Of a stretch of 64,000 nt of DNA, positions 8,561 through 16,232 are shown one piece after another. The translations under genes and the position numbers were made by a program. The notes beneath the pieces were generated by a model. That model was not told the DNA's origin. It saw only the letters and a program-made list of their open reading frames with translations, and did no database searches. The stretch is from Saccharothrix coeruleofusca. Its GTDB lineage: Bacteria; Actinomycetota; Actinomycetes; Mycobacteriales; Pseudonocardiaceae. The stretch lies in contig NZ_BMRG01000008.1 of assembly GCF_014648515.1 (NCBI RefSeq), forward strand, positions 66,730-130,729, written 5' to 3'. Each line of letters starts with the position of its first letter. Position 1 is the stretch's first letter.

Positions 8561-9284
8561 GGCCGGAACCGGGGGCGAAACCGGCGTCGAGGTCGTAGGC
8601 CCACCAGGCCACCGGCAGCCGCGTCGGCGGCGTGGACAGCGGCGTGCCGACCACGTTGGAGTCCGCCCGCCAGTCACCGCGCAACGGCCGCGTGGCCCGC
8701 GTGCCCGCAGGTGCGGCGGCCTCCACCCGGTAGGTGCCCGCCGGCAGGTCGTGGAAGGCGTACTGGCCGCCGCCGGAGGGCAGCGCGCGCAACACCGTTC
8801 CCTCGTGGTCACTGTGCCCGATCAGGGTGAACGTCGTGTCCACCGCGGACTCGCCGCCCTCCCGCACGCCGTCGCCGTCGGCGTCGAGCCAGGCCCGCCC
8901 GCTGATCTCGCCGCCCTGCTGCGGGAACCACGCGTTCACCGGCGTCGCGTCCGCCAGCTCGACCCGCCTGCTGGAGGCGTCGAGCGAGCGGTAGCCCGCC
9001 GCCGAGGCCGTCACGTCGTAGGCGCCCAGCGGCAGCCCGGCGACCTCGAACCGGCCCTCGCCGTCGGTGACACCCGTGCGCTCGACGCCCGAGCCGACCC
9101 CGCGCACGGTCACCGACGCGCCCACCCTGGGCGGCTCGTCGGCGTCGCGCCCCCGGTCCCCGTCGCGGTCGAAGAACACCCACCCCACGACGCGCCCCTC
9201 GTCGGCCGCGCCCGCCGGTCCCGCGCCCGCGACCACCAGCCCGACCGCCAGCACGGCGGCGGACCACTTCCACGAAGTCCTCAC
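8142..9284 (-). CDS. secreted SdrD-B/carboxypeptidase-like and ricin-lectin protein
   Basis: 380-aa secreted protein. The start GTG 9284 follows an AGGGGGG ribosome site and opens a signal peptide (VRTSWKW, hydrophobic core, AGPAGAA cleavage). Two beta-sandwich modules follow. Each opens with a calcium-type segment (FFDRDGDRGRDADEPP and WLDADGDGVREGGES) as in SdrD-B domains, and each ends in a Tyr-containing strand (GAYDVTA, GTYRVEA). The C-terminal third has three near-identical repeats built around LSGWCLDQEYPQGT and NGQANQRW: the QxW repeats of a ricin-type beta-trefoil. Each repeat has two Cys that could form a disulfide. It probably binds carbohydrate outside the cell. No catalytic domain is visible. 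Confidence 0.82.
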   Translation of the reverse strand: MRTSWKWSAAVLAVGLVVAGAGPAGAADEGRVVGWVFFDRDGDRGRDADEPPRVGASVTVRGVGSGVERTGVTDGEGRFEVAGLPLGAYDVTASAAGYRSLDASSRRVELADATPVNAWFPQQGGEISGRAWLDADGDGVREGGESAVDTTFTLIGHSDHEGTVLRALPSGGGQYAFHDLPAGTYRVEAAAPAGTRATRPLRGDWRADSNVVGTPLSTPPTRLPVAWWAYDLDAGFAPGSGPLNPGLVNALSGWCLDQEYPQGTATTGVGAYHCNGQANQRWVLRWDSADTAVVVDELSGWCLDQEYPQGTATTAVGAWPCNGGANQRWRMERDHYDDTTTLVNALSGWCLDQEYPQGTVTTGVGAYYCNGQANQRWKFQ

Positions 9285-9342
9285 GACATCCCCCCTCGAT
9301 CTTGGTCGGGGGAAGGCTATCGGTAGGGACCGACAAGCCCCG

Positions 9343-10407
9343 TCACGCGGGCGCGCGGTCCCGCTCCGGCACCGCGCGCAGCGTGCCGTCCTCACCCGCC
9401 ACGCAGGCCGCCGCGCGGTCGGTGGTGGCCAGGAACTGGCCCAGGCATCGCCCGAACTGCTCGTGCCCGCGCGCGTTGGGGTGGAACGACTCCTGCAGCG
9501 CGTGCGGCGCGCGCCCCTGGTCGCGCAGGCCGTCGAAGTCCACGGTCAGCCGGGTGAACCACTCGGTGCCCTGGTCGTCCCCGCCCGCGCACGCCTCGTG
9601 CCCCTCGCCCGCGCGCGACAGGTCCAGGAACCGGGCGTCGGTGGCCAGCGCCGCCGTGCGCAGCGCGGCCGACAGCTCGCCCACCGCGGTGTCGCGGACC
9701 CAGCGCATGTCCCGGGTGCGCAGCGGGCACCCGGCCAGGTTCTGCAGGCCGGCGGGCAGGTCGGGCGACACGGGGGAGGCGTAGGACTGGAGCACCAGCG
9801 TGTAGGACCGGTCGGTGTAGCCCTCGTCGCGCAGCACCGACCGGATGTCCCGCAGCGCGCGTTCCACCTTCGGCGTCATCCGCGCCACGCGCTCGCGCCA
9901 CTGGTCGGCCAGCACGTCCGAGCAGTCCGCGCGCCGCTGGAACCACGCCTGCAGGCACTGGCCCAGCACGTCGGAGAAGCGCGGGTCGTCGTTCGCGCCC
10001 ACCGCGACCACCACGGCGGTCACCCGGTGCTCGCGGGCGATGGCCGCCAGCTGCCGCGCCTGCGATCCCTCGGTGTTGCGCACCTGGTCGGTCAGGCCGA
10101 CCTGCTCGGCGTTCGACCCCGAGCAGGCCAGGTTGAACACCCGGTCCACGTCCGGGATCGGCGTCTTGAAGATCTGCGCGGCGCGGGATCGGTGGCACCA
10201 GTTGCCCGCCTCGCCGTCGGTGCCCGGCTCGTAGTCGCCCGCGCCCTCCCCGGACATGGTCGAGTCGCCCAGCGCCACCGCCGCGGTCGGCGCGTCGCGG
10301 CTGGGACCGGGCGGCTCGGGGAACGGGCTGTCGCCGACCACCAGCAGCAGGGCGAGCAGGGGCAGGACCATGACGAGCGCCGCGAAGCGGCGGAGGGTGC
10401 TCCGCAT
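9343..10407 (-). CDS. secreted SGNH/GDSL hydrolase
   Basis: 354-aa SGNH-family esterase or lipase. An N-terminal hydrophobic signal or anchor (residues 8-25) precedes block I, ALGDSTMSG, with the nucleophile Ser49. Block III is VAVGANDDPRF, with the Asn of the oxyanion hole, and block V is SFHPNARGHEQF, with the catalytic His. Several Cys residues suggest disulfides in an extracellular protein. The ATG at 10407 was chosen because it starts the signal directly. The lectin gene follows on the same strand after 58 nt, so the two may be co-expressed. A lipid or acetylated-sugar ester substrate is likely but unproven. Confidence 0.88.
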   Translation of the reverse strand: MRSTLRRFAALVMVLPLLALLLVVGDSPFPEPPGPSRDAPTAAVALGDSTMSGEGAGDYEPGTDGEAGNWCHRSRAAQIFKTPIPDVDRVFNLACSGSNAEQVGLTDQVRNTEGSQARQLAAIAREHRVTAVVVAVGANDDPRFSDVLGQCLQAWFQRRADCSDVLADQWRERVARMTPKVERALRDIRSVLRDEGYTDRSYTLVLQSYASPVSPDLPAGLQNLAGCPLRTRDMRWVRDTAVGELSAALRTAALATDARFLDLSRAGEGHEACAGGDDQGTEWFTRLTVDFDGLRDQGRAPHALQESFHPNARGHEQFGRCLGQFLATTDRAAACVAGEDGTLRAVPERDRAPA

Positions 10408-10456
10408 CGCCGTCCATTCTACGGACAACCGGTCCGCCGCACGGGGTGATCGGCGG

Positions 10457-11077
10457 CTACTCGAACCGGCTCGGGTCGCCCGCACCTCGGCGCAGCACCT
10501 CCGGCTCGTCGCCGGAGAAGTCGACCACGGTGGTCGGCTCCGTGCCGCAGTCGCCGGAGTCGATCACCGCGTCGACCGCGTGGTCGAGCAGTTCCTTGAT
10601 CTCCCAGCCCTGCACCAGCGGCTCGGCGTGGTCGGGCAGCAGCAGCGTGCTGGACAGCAGGGGCTCGCCCAGCGCGTCCAGCAGCGCCCGCGCCACCGGG
10701 TGGTCGGGGATGCGCGCGCCCACGGTCTTCTTCTTCGGGTGCAGCAGGCGGCGCGGCACCTCACGGGTGGCCGGGAGGATGAACGTGTAGCTGCCCGGCG
10801 TGGCCGCCTTGACCGCCCGGAACACCGTGTTGTCCACGTGCACGAACTGTCCCAGCTGCGCGAAGTCGCGGCACATCAGGGTGAAGTGGTGCCGGTCGTC
10901 CAGGTGCCGGATCTGCCGGATGCGGTCCAGGGCGTCCTTGTTGCCCAGGCGGCAGCCCAGCGCGTAGCAGGAGTCCGTCGGGTAGGCGATCAGCCCGTCC
11001 TGGCGGATCAGCTCGACGGCCTGGTCGATCGTTCGGCGCTGGGGGTTGACCGGGTGCACGTCGAAGTACCTCGCCAT
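10457..11077 (-). CDS. Sua5/YciO/YrdC-family protein
   Basis: 206-aa protein of the L-threonylcarbamoyladenylate synthase superfamily. YciO/YrdC features are visible: GLIAYPTDSCYALGC, a Lys-containing nucleotide loop (KPGSYTFIL-like segment, here TPGSYTFILPAT), KKKTVGARIPDHPV and the C-terminal SGDCGTEPTTVVDF. At this length it matches YciO more than the longer Sua5. The family makes the threonylcarbamoyl-AMP used for tRNA t6A37, although for YciO-type paralogs the role is less certain. ATG 11077 was chosen because it starts the conserved region. A divergent redox gene lies upstream. Confidence 0.88.
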   Translation of the reverse strand: MARYFDVHPVNPQRRTIDQAVELIRQDGLIAYPTDSCYALGCRLGNKDALDRIRQIRHLDDRHHFTLMCRDFAQLGQFVHVDNTVFRAVKAATPGSYTFILPATREVPRRLLHPKKKTVGARIPDHPVARALLDALGEPLLSSTLLLPDHAEPLVQGWEIKELLDHAVDAVIDSGDCGTEPTTVVDFSGDEPEVLRRGAGDPSRFE

Positions 11078-11224
11078 GGGCGGGGAGCTTAGAGGCACCG
11101 ACCGCCCGGCGCGGCACGGGAGCGTCGGGCGGCCGAGGAGCGTATTGCGGTAATGGCAAAAAATTTTGTCAGAACAGCCAGGGTTGCGGATAGTCGGGGG
11201 CACCGGACGAGAGAGGAGCGCTCG

Positions 11225-12175
11225 ATGGAGCGGAACTACGACGTGGTGGTCGTCGGCGGTGGCGCGGCGGGACTGAGCGGTGCGCTGACGCTGAGCAGGG
11301 CGCGGCGGTCGGTGCTGGTGGTGGACTCGGGCGAACCGCGCAACGCCCCGGCCGGACACGTGCACAACTACCTGGGGCGGGAGGGCACGCCGCCTGGTCG
11401 GCTGCTGGCCATCGGCCGGGACGAGGTCGCTTCCTACGGGGGCGAGTTCACCGACGGCGCGGTCACCTCGCTCACGCGCGTCGACGACGGGTTCCGCGTG
11501 GCGCTGGCCGACGGCCGCGAGGTGGTGGCGCGTCGGCTGCTGGTGGCCACCGGGCTGGTCGACGAGCTGCCCGACGTGCCGGGGGTGGCGCAGCGGTGGG
11601 GTCGGGACGTGCTGCACTGCCCCTACTGCCACGGCTACGAGGTGCGCGACCAGGCGATCGGGGTGCTCGCCACGGTCGGTCCGCTGGCGGTGCACCAGGC
11701 GCTGCTGTTCCGGCAGTGGAGCGAAGACGTGGTGCTGTTCCTCAACGGCGTGGACGCGCCGGACCCGGAGCGGGCCGAGCAGCTGGCCGCGCGCGACGTC
11801 CGGGTGGTGGCGGGCGAGGTGGCCGCGCTGGAGGTCGAGGACGACCGGATCACCGGTGTCCGACTGGCCTCCGGGGAGGTCGTGCCGCGCCGCGCCGTCG
11901 TGGTGGGGCCCCGCTTCTGGGCGCGCGCCGACCTGCTGGCCGGCCTCGGGCTGGAGCCGGTGGAGCAGCTGGTGGAGGGACACGTCGTCGGCACCCACAT
12001 CCCCGCCGACCCCACCGGGGCGACCAAGGAACCCGGCGTGTGGGTGGCAGGCAACGTCGCGGGCGCCCAGGCGCAGGTCATCACCTCCGCGGCGGCCGGG
12101 CTGACCGCCGGGGCGGCGATCAACGCCGATCTCGTCGCCGAGGACACCCGCCGGGCGGTGGCGCGACGCCGCTGA
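11225..12175 (+). CDS. thioredoxin reductase-like FAD/NAD(P)H oxidoreductase
   Basis: 316-aa class II pyridine nucleotide-disulfide oxidoreductase. An FAD Rossmann motif is at the start (DVVVVGGGAAGLSGAL), the redox pair Cys132-Cys135 lies in HCPYCHGYE, and a C-terminal GNVAGAQAQVITSAAAG segment contacts FAD. The NAD(P)H half has ATVGPLAVHQALL rather than a clean GxGxxA motif. Thioredoxin reductases have CAxC; the CPYC form is found in related HCPYCHG oxidoreductases, so the partner may not be thioredoxin. The start follows GAGAGGAG. No thioredoxin gene is adjacent. Confidence 0.85.
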   Translation: MERNYDVVVVGGGAAGLSGALTLSRARRSVLVVDSGEPRNAPAGHVHNYLGREGTPPGRLLAIGRDEVASYGGEFTDGAVTSLTRVDDGFRVALADGREVVARRLLVATGLVDELPDVPGVAQRWGRDVLHCPYCHGYEVRDQAIGVLATVGPLAVHQALLFRQWSEDVVLFLNGVDAPDPERAEQLAARDVRVVAGEVAALEVEDDRITGVRLASGEVVPRRAVVVGPRFWARADLLAGLGLEPVEQLVEGHVVGTHIPADPTGATKEPGVWVAGNVAGAQAQVITSAAAGLTAGAAINADLVAEDTRRAVARRR

Positions 12176-12528
12176 AGCGACGCCGCTGGAACCACTCCGC
12201 TGGAACAACTCCGCTGGGGCGACGTGGTGGTCGCGGGCGACCGCGACCACCACGGCATTGCCCGCAAGCCTTGGCGCCACTAGGGTTGCCCGCATGACTG
12301 CCGGGTCGGCCTTGGGCCACGAGCGAGTTGGGTGCCCGGCCACGGCGTGATCGCCGGGCGGGCCCGAGGGCCGCCTTCTCCGCACCCCCAACACCTTTCC
12401 ACCCCGCCACGCGCGCACAGCCGCGCGTGTGCCGCCGCGCGTGCGCTGCCACGCGCCCACCTCCCACCGCGGTCGAGCGCGCTCCCGCGGTGTGGTCGTC
12501 ATGCCTTGCCAACGGAGAAGGACCACCT
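12176..12528. other. 353-bp spacer with microrepeats and a possible 18-codon ORF
   Basis: The first 50 bases carry slipped repeats of the CCGCTGGAAC type. A TAGGGT box at 12281-12286 lies 7 nt before ATG 12294, which opens an 18-codon ORF (stop 12348-12350) with the protein pattern MTAGSALGHERVGCPATA. This looks like a leaderless leader peptide upstream of the F420/hemerythrin gene. The rest is plain GC-rich sequence with no gene I can support. Confidence 0.35.
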
Positions 12529-13356
12529 GTGCCAGAAGATTTCAACCAGAAGGTCATCGAGGAGTTCCGCGCCAACCGGGGTCGCGTCGGCGGCTACTTC
12601 GAAGGCGCCCGCCTGCTGCTGCTCACCACCACCGGCGCGCGTTCGGGCAAGCGGCACACCGTCCCGCTGGGCTACCTGCCCGACGGCGACCGCGTGCTGG
12701 TCATCGGCTCGGCGGGCGGCGCGCCCCGGCACCCCGCCTGGTTCCACAACCTGGTGGCCGACCCCCGCGCCACCGTGGAGGACGGGGTGTTCACCTACGA
12801 AGCGCAAGCCGAAGTCCTGGCGGGGGAGGAGCGCGACCGCGTGTTCGCCCGCGCGGTCGAATTCGATCCGGGCTGGGGCGAGTACCAGGCCAGGACCACC
12901 CGCGTGCTGCCCGTCGTGGCGCTCAAGCAGGTCGGCGGCGGGCCGCCCGCCTTCGGGTCGTGGGCCGAGGCGGTCAAGGGCGTGCACGAAGCCTTCCGCC
13001 GCGAGTTGTCGTTGATCCGCGAGGAGATCACCCGCTCCGGGCCGGGGCTGGGCGCCCAGCTGCGGATCAACTGCCTGACCCTCTGCCAGGGCCTGCGCAA
13101 CCACCACACCGGCGAGGACGTGGCCCTGTTCCCGTTCATCGCCGACCGGTACCCGGAGGTCAAGCCGGTGCTGGACCGGTTGGCGCTGGAGCACGAGCGG
13201 ATCGCGGCACTGCTGGCGGACCTGCACCGGGTCACCTCCGAGGGCGACACCGGGCCGGAGGCGTTGCGGGTGGAGGTCGAGCGGCTCGCGGGCGAGCTGG
13301 AGCGGCACCTGGCCTACGAGGAGGAGCAGCTGGTCCCGCTGCTGGAAGTCGGCTGA
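12529..13356 (+). CDS. F420-type nitroreductase (DDN-like) fused to hemerythrin domain
   Basis: 275-aa two-domain protein. Residues 1-135 match the deazaflavin (F420)-dependent nitroreductase/DDN split-barrel family (LLLTTTGARSGKRHTVPLGYLPDGDRVLVIGSAGG, HPAWFHNLVADP). Residues from about 150 form a four-helix HHE/hemerythrin-like domain with candidate iron ligands H in NHHTGED, E in LEHERIAAL and H in LERHLAYEEEQL. The GTG start has a GGAGAAGG site 8 nt upstream. This coupling of a hydride-transfer enzyme and an oxygen- or iron-sensing domain on one chain suggests redox or oxygen-linked detoxification. The exact substrate is unknown. Confidence 0.85.
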   Translation: MPEDFNQKVIEEFRANRGRVGGYFEGARLLLLTTTGARSGKRHTVPLGYLPDGDRVLVIGSAGGAPRHPAWFHNLVADPRATVEDGVFTYEAQAEVLAGEERDRVFARAVEFDPGWGEYQARTTRVLPVVALKQVGGGPPAFGSWAEAVKGVHEAFRRELSLIREEITRSGPGLGAQLRINCLTLCQGLRNHHTGEDVALFPFIADRYPEVKPVLDRLALEHERIAALLADLHRVTSEGDTGPEALRVEVERLAGELERHLAYEEEQLVPLLEVG

Positions 13357-13360
13357 CGGC

Positions 13361-14062
13361 TCACCCCAGGGTGCTCACGAAGGCCAGCGCGCCGAGCGCG
13401 GGAACCGCTGCCAGCGCCAGCAGCGCGGACCGGCGGTCGGGGCGCGGGCCGTCGAGCAGCAGGCGCACTCCCGCCGGGACCAGTGCCGCGCACAGACCCG
13501 CGGTGGCGACCACGGAGAGCACCTCGGTGCCCTTGAGGACTCCCATCGGCAGCAGGCTCGTCAACGCCAGCGCCACCGCTCGCGCCGTGCCCAGCACCCG
13601 ACTGCGGTGAGCGCCGAGCGCGAGCACCAACCAGCCGGACACGACGGTGAACGACAGGAAGCTGAACAAGTGCAAGTCCTGGTAGGACTCGGTGATCAGG
13701 GCCGTTGCGCGCTCCGCGCCCGCGTGGCGGACCATGCGGTGCGCAGCTTGGTCGACGCCCGCGTGGAAGGTGCGCTCGAACAGTCCACACAGGACCAGAG
13801 CGCCGCCCCACTTCGCCAGTGCCGGGCGCGTCCGCCCGATGTGGTGCACCAGCACGAGCACCGCCGGGCACAGCAGGACGTTGCCCGCCGTCGAAGTCGC
13901 TTGCGCGGCGGCCATCAGGCCGGGGTGCTCGGCGATGGCCGCGATCTGATGGGGGAAGAAGAAGGGGAACGGCGCTCGCAGCAGCGTGCCGGTGAGAAGC
14001 AGCAGCGGGCCGAGGACCAACGCCGTCGAGCCGATCCAGCGGCCGGGGAACCAGTGCGTCAT
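13361..14062 (-). CDS. multi-pass membrane protein of unknown function
   Basis: 233-aa protein with six or seven hydrophobic helices spread along its length, beginning IGSTALVLGPLLLLTGTLL. Charged or polar residues in the loops include a FERTFHAGVDQAAHR stretch that could carry ligands. No family is recognised with confidence. The ATG start directly precedes the first helix. It converges on the F420/hemerythrin gene with only 4 nt between stops, and a large hairpin (14096-14140) lies upstream, so it is transcribed alone. Confidence 0.75.
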   Translation of the reverse strand: MTHWFPGRWIGSTALVLGPLLLLTGTLLRAPFPFFFPHQIAAIAEHPGLMAAAQATSTAGNVLLCPAVLVLVHHIGRTRPALAKWGGALVLCGLFERTFHAGVDQAAHRMVRHAGAERATALITESYQDLHLFSFLSFTVVSGWLVLALGAHRSRVLGTARAVALALTSLLPMGVLKGTEVLSVVATAGLCAALVPAGVRLLLDGPRPDRRSALLALAAVPALGALAFVSTLG

Positions 14063-14095
14063 GAGGTGAAGATCGCACCCGGTGCCCCGGTCCGG

Positions 14096-14140
14096 GATCG
14101 GCCCTGGGGCCGATTCGGCTGATCGGCCCCAGGACCGATC
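14096..14140. terminator. long terminator hairpin downstream of SDR gene
   Basis: A 19-bp stem with one mismatch (14096-14114 with 14122-14140, inner 11 bp perfect) around a 7-nt loop. It lies just after the stop of the minus-strand SDR gene. Confidence 0.75.
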
Positions 14141-14150
14141 CCGCCTGGAG

Positions 14151-14876
14151 TCAGACGATGCCGCCGTTGGCGCGCAGGACCTGGCCGTTGACCCAGCGGG
14201 CCGGGCCCGCCAGGAACGACACGACCTCGGCGATGTCGGCGGGGGTGCCCAGGCGCTCCAGCGGCGGCTGCGCGGCCAGCTTGGCGATGGTCTCCTCGTC
14301 CTTGCCGTCCAGGAACAGCGCGGTCGCGGTCGGGCCGGGCGCGACCGCGTTGACGGTGATGTCGCGGCCGCGCAGCTCGCGGGCCAGGATCAGGGTGATC
14401 GCCTCGACCGCGCCCTTGCTGGCGGCGTAGGCGGCGTAGCCGGGCAGCGCCAGGCCGAGCACCGAGGTGGAGAAGGTGATGATCGCCCCGCCCCGGCGCA
14501 CCCGGCGGGCGGCCTGCTGGGCGACCACGAAGGTGCCCCGGATGTTGGTGCGGTGCATCCGGTCCAGCGCGTCCAGGTCCAGTTCGGCCACCGGCGACAG
14601 CACCATCACGCCCGCCGCGTGGACGACCGCGTCCACTCCGCCGAAGGTCTCCTCCGCCGCGTCGAACACGGCGGCGACGGCGGTCTCGTCGGCGACGTCG
14701 GCCCGCACGGCGATGGCCTGCCCACCCCGTGCGGTGATGGCGTCCACGGCGGAGCGGGCCTCCTGCTCGTTGCCGCCGTACACGACGACGACGGCGAACC
14801 CGTCGGCGGCCAACCGCTCGGCGCTCTCCCGGCCGATGCCCCGCGAGCCGCCGGTGACGATCGCAACGCGTGCCAT
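14151..14876 (-). CDS. SDR-family oxidoreductase
   Basis: 241-aa classical short-chain dehydrogenase/reductase. The N-terminal cofactor motif is TGGSRGIGRE, NAG is replaced by HAAG (VVHAAGVM), and the catalytic core is STSVLGLALPGYAAYAASKGAVEAI with Ser, Tyr-x3-Lys. The C-terminal LGTPADIAEVVSFLAGP is typical of FabG-like enzymes. ATG 14876 has GAGGAG 8 nt upstream. It is divergently paired with a TetR regulator with repeated elements between them, suggesting inducible control by the SDR substrate or product, most likely a carbonyl compound. Confidence 0.9.
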   Translation of the reverse strand: MARVAIVTGGSRGIGRESAERLAADGFAVVVVYGGNEQEARSAVDAITARGGQAIAVRADVADETAVAAVFDAAEETFGGVDAVVHAAGVMVLSPVAELDLDALDRMHRTNIRGTFVVAQQAARRVRRGGAIITFSTSVLGLALPGYAAYAASKGAVEAITLILARELRGRDITVNAVAPGPTATALFLDGKDEETIAKLAAQPPLERLGTPADIAEVVSFLAGPARWVNGQVLRANGGIV

Positions 14877-14970
14877 GGTGTGCTCCTCGAAGTGATGTTC
14901 CATCCGCTAACGACGCAACGATATCATCGCTACCGAACCAGCGCTACCAATGTGCTGTTATCATCGCTAT
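14877..14970. promoter_or_regulatory. divergent SDR/TetR promoter with direct repeats
   Basis: The 11-bp element TATCATCGCTA occurs at 14922-14932 and 14959-14969, 37 bp apart. The second copy abuts the TetR start codon. The region is AT-rich for this genome. The element is a candidate TetR operator or shared promoter part. Confidence 0.5.
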
Positions 14971-15657
14971 ATGGCTGAGACGACCAGGGAACGCCTCGTG
15001 CGGGCGGCGGCGGACCTGCTGCAACGGGGCGGGCGCGACGCGCTGTCCACCCGCGCGGTGACCGCGGCGGCCGGGGTGCAGGCACCCACCCTGTACCGGC
15101 TCTTCGGCGACAAGGACGGCCTGCTCGACGCGGTGGCCGACTACGGCTTCCGCACCTACCTGGGCTCCAAGCACGCGCTGGGCGACAGCGGCGACCCGGT
15201 GGAGGACCTGCGCCGGGGGTGGGACCTGCACGTGGAGTTCGGCCTGTCGATGCCCGCGTTCTACCTGCTGATGTACGGCGAACCGCGGTCCGGGGCGGCT
15301 TCCGAGGCCGGACGCCGGGCGCGTGCGGTGCTGCGTCGCATCGTCGAGCGCATCGCCGCGGCGGGCAGGCTGCGGCTGGGGGTGGAGCACGCCGCGCAAC
15401 TGGTCCACGCCACCGGAATGGGGGTCGTGCTCACCCTGATCTCCAGCCCGCCGGAGGAGCGCGACCGGGAGCTGTCGGTGGTGGCGCGCGAGCACGTGCT
15501 GCGCTCGATCACCACCGACGAGGCCGTGGCGGGCGAGGCCACCGCGCCCAGCCGGGCGGCCGCGCTGCGGGCGGCGGTGGACGCGGACCCCCACCTCCCG
15601 CTCACCGCGGCGGAGCGGGCGCTGCTGGCCGAGTGGCTCGACCGGATCGCGGGCTGA
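14971..15657 (+). CDS. TetR-family transcriptional regulator
   Basis: 228-aa TetR repressor. The N-terminal helix-turn-helix runs over residues 5-50 (RERLVRAAADLL, LSTRAVTAAAGVQAPTLYRLFGDKDGLLDAV). The all-helical C-terminal domain is of TetR_C type and of unknown ligand. ATG 14971 gives the standard N-terminus. It is divergent from the SDR gene, which it most likely represses. The start codon lies immediately after a TATCATCGCTA repeat, so autoregulation is likely and translation may be leaderless. Confidence 0.9.
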   Translation: MAETTRERLVRAAADLLQRGGRDALSTRAVTAAAGVQAPTLYRLFGDKDGLLDAVADYGFRTYLGSKHALGDSGDPVEDLRRGWDLHVEFGLSMPAFYLLMYGEPRSGAASEAGRRARAVLRRIVERIAAAGRLRLGVEHAAQLVHATGMGVVLTLISSPPEERDRELSVVAREHVLRSITTDEAVAGEATAPSRAAALRAAVDADPHLPLTAAERALLAEWLDRIAG

Positions 15658-15672
15658 GCCCCGGCCCGCGCT

Positions 15673-16110
15673 CTACTGCGTCGTCTCGAAGACCCGCACC
15701 GCGGTCGCCGTGCCGCCCTCGGTTTCGGCCACGACGGTCACCGCGTCGCCCTCGACGGGAGCACCCGGCGAGCCGAACGCCGTTCCGGCGTCGATGACGT
15801 AGGTCCGGCTGTAGCCGTCGCTGCTCCGGGCGGTCAGCGAGGTGTCGGTGACGGCGGTGACCGTGCCGCGCTGCACCTCGCCGTGCAGCAGATCGCTGAT
15901 CAGCGGATCACCGATCAGCGGATCACCGGCACCGGCGGGCGCCTGCCCCACCTCGGAGGACGACGCCGAGTTGCCGCTGGCGTGGACGACTCCGCCGCCA
16001 CCGGCGGCGATCGTCAGCGCGACGGCCCCGGCCACGATGCCCTTGCGCAGCCCCGACGGCTGCGTCTGCCGCGGCGCGGGGGTGGGATTTGACTGCTCGG
16101 TCGTGGTCAT
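15673..16110 (-). CDS. secreted or membrane-anchored DUF5666-like protein
   Basis: 145-aa protein. A Pro/Thr-rich cytoplasmic N-terminus (about 22 residues) is followed by a single hydrophobic segment (GIVAGAVALTIAAGGGGVV) and a small extracytoplasmic beta-rich domain. The pattern GEVQRGTVTAVTDTSLTARSSDGYSRTYVID resembles DUF5666-type repeats (GTVTAV-x-ss-ltv), seen in putative surface proteins. A short internal duplication encodes GDPLIGDPLISD (DNA repeat at about 15893-15928). ATG 16110 was chosen at the first residue before the segment. The function is unknown. Confidence 0.72.
   Translation of the reverse strand: MTTTEQSNPTPAPRQTQPSGLRKGIVAGAVALTIAAGGGGVVHASGNSASSSEVGQAPAGAGDPLIGDPLISDLLHGEVQRGTVTAVTDTSLTARSSDGYSRTYVIDAGTAFGSPGAPVEGDAVTVVAETEGGTATAVRVFETTQ
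15893..15928. repeat. short tandem repeat in coding DNA
   Basis: The unit GATCAGCGGATCACC (15 bp) is repeated with small slips. It encodes the duplicated GDPLI-type residues of the DUF5666-like protein. Confidence 0.7.
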
Positions 16111-16232
16111 CGGCTGCTCCCAGCGGTTCGGGGTCGACGTGGACCACCTTCGCGGTCGTGGCTGTGTCGCCGCTGTGCGCGCGGTGGGACCCGCCTGTGC
16201 GCCCACAGGCGCACAGGCGGGTCGACCGGGAG

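Noticed and set aside
10457-12526. A 689-codon minus-strand frame that includes the YciO gene
   Set aside because: Only the last 206 codons show family features, starting at a normal ATG (11077); the rest is antisense to the redox gene.
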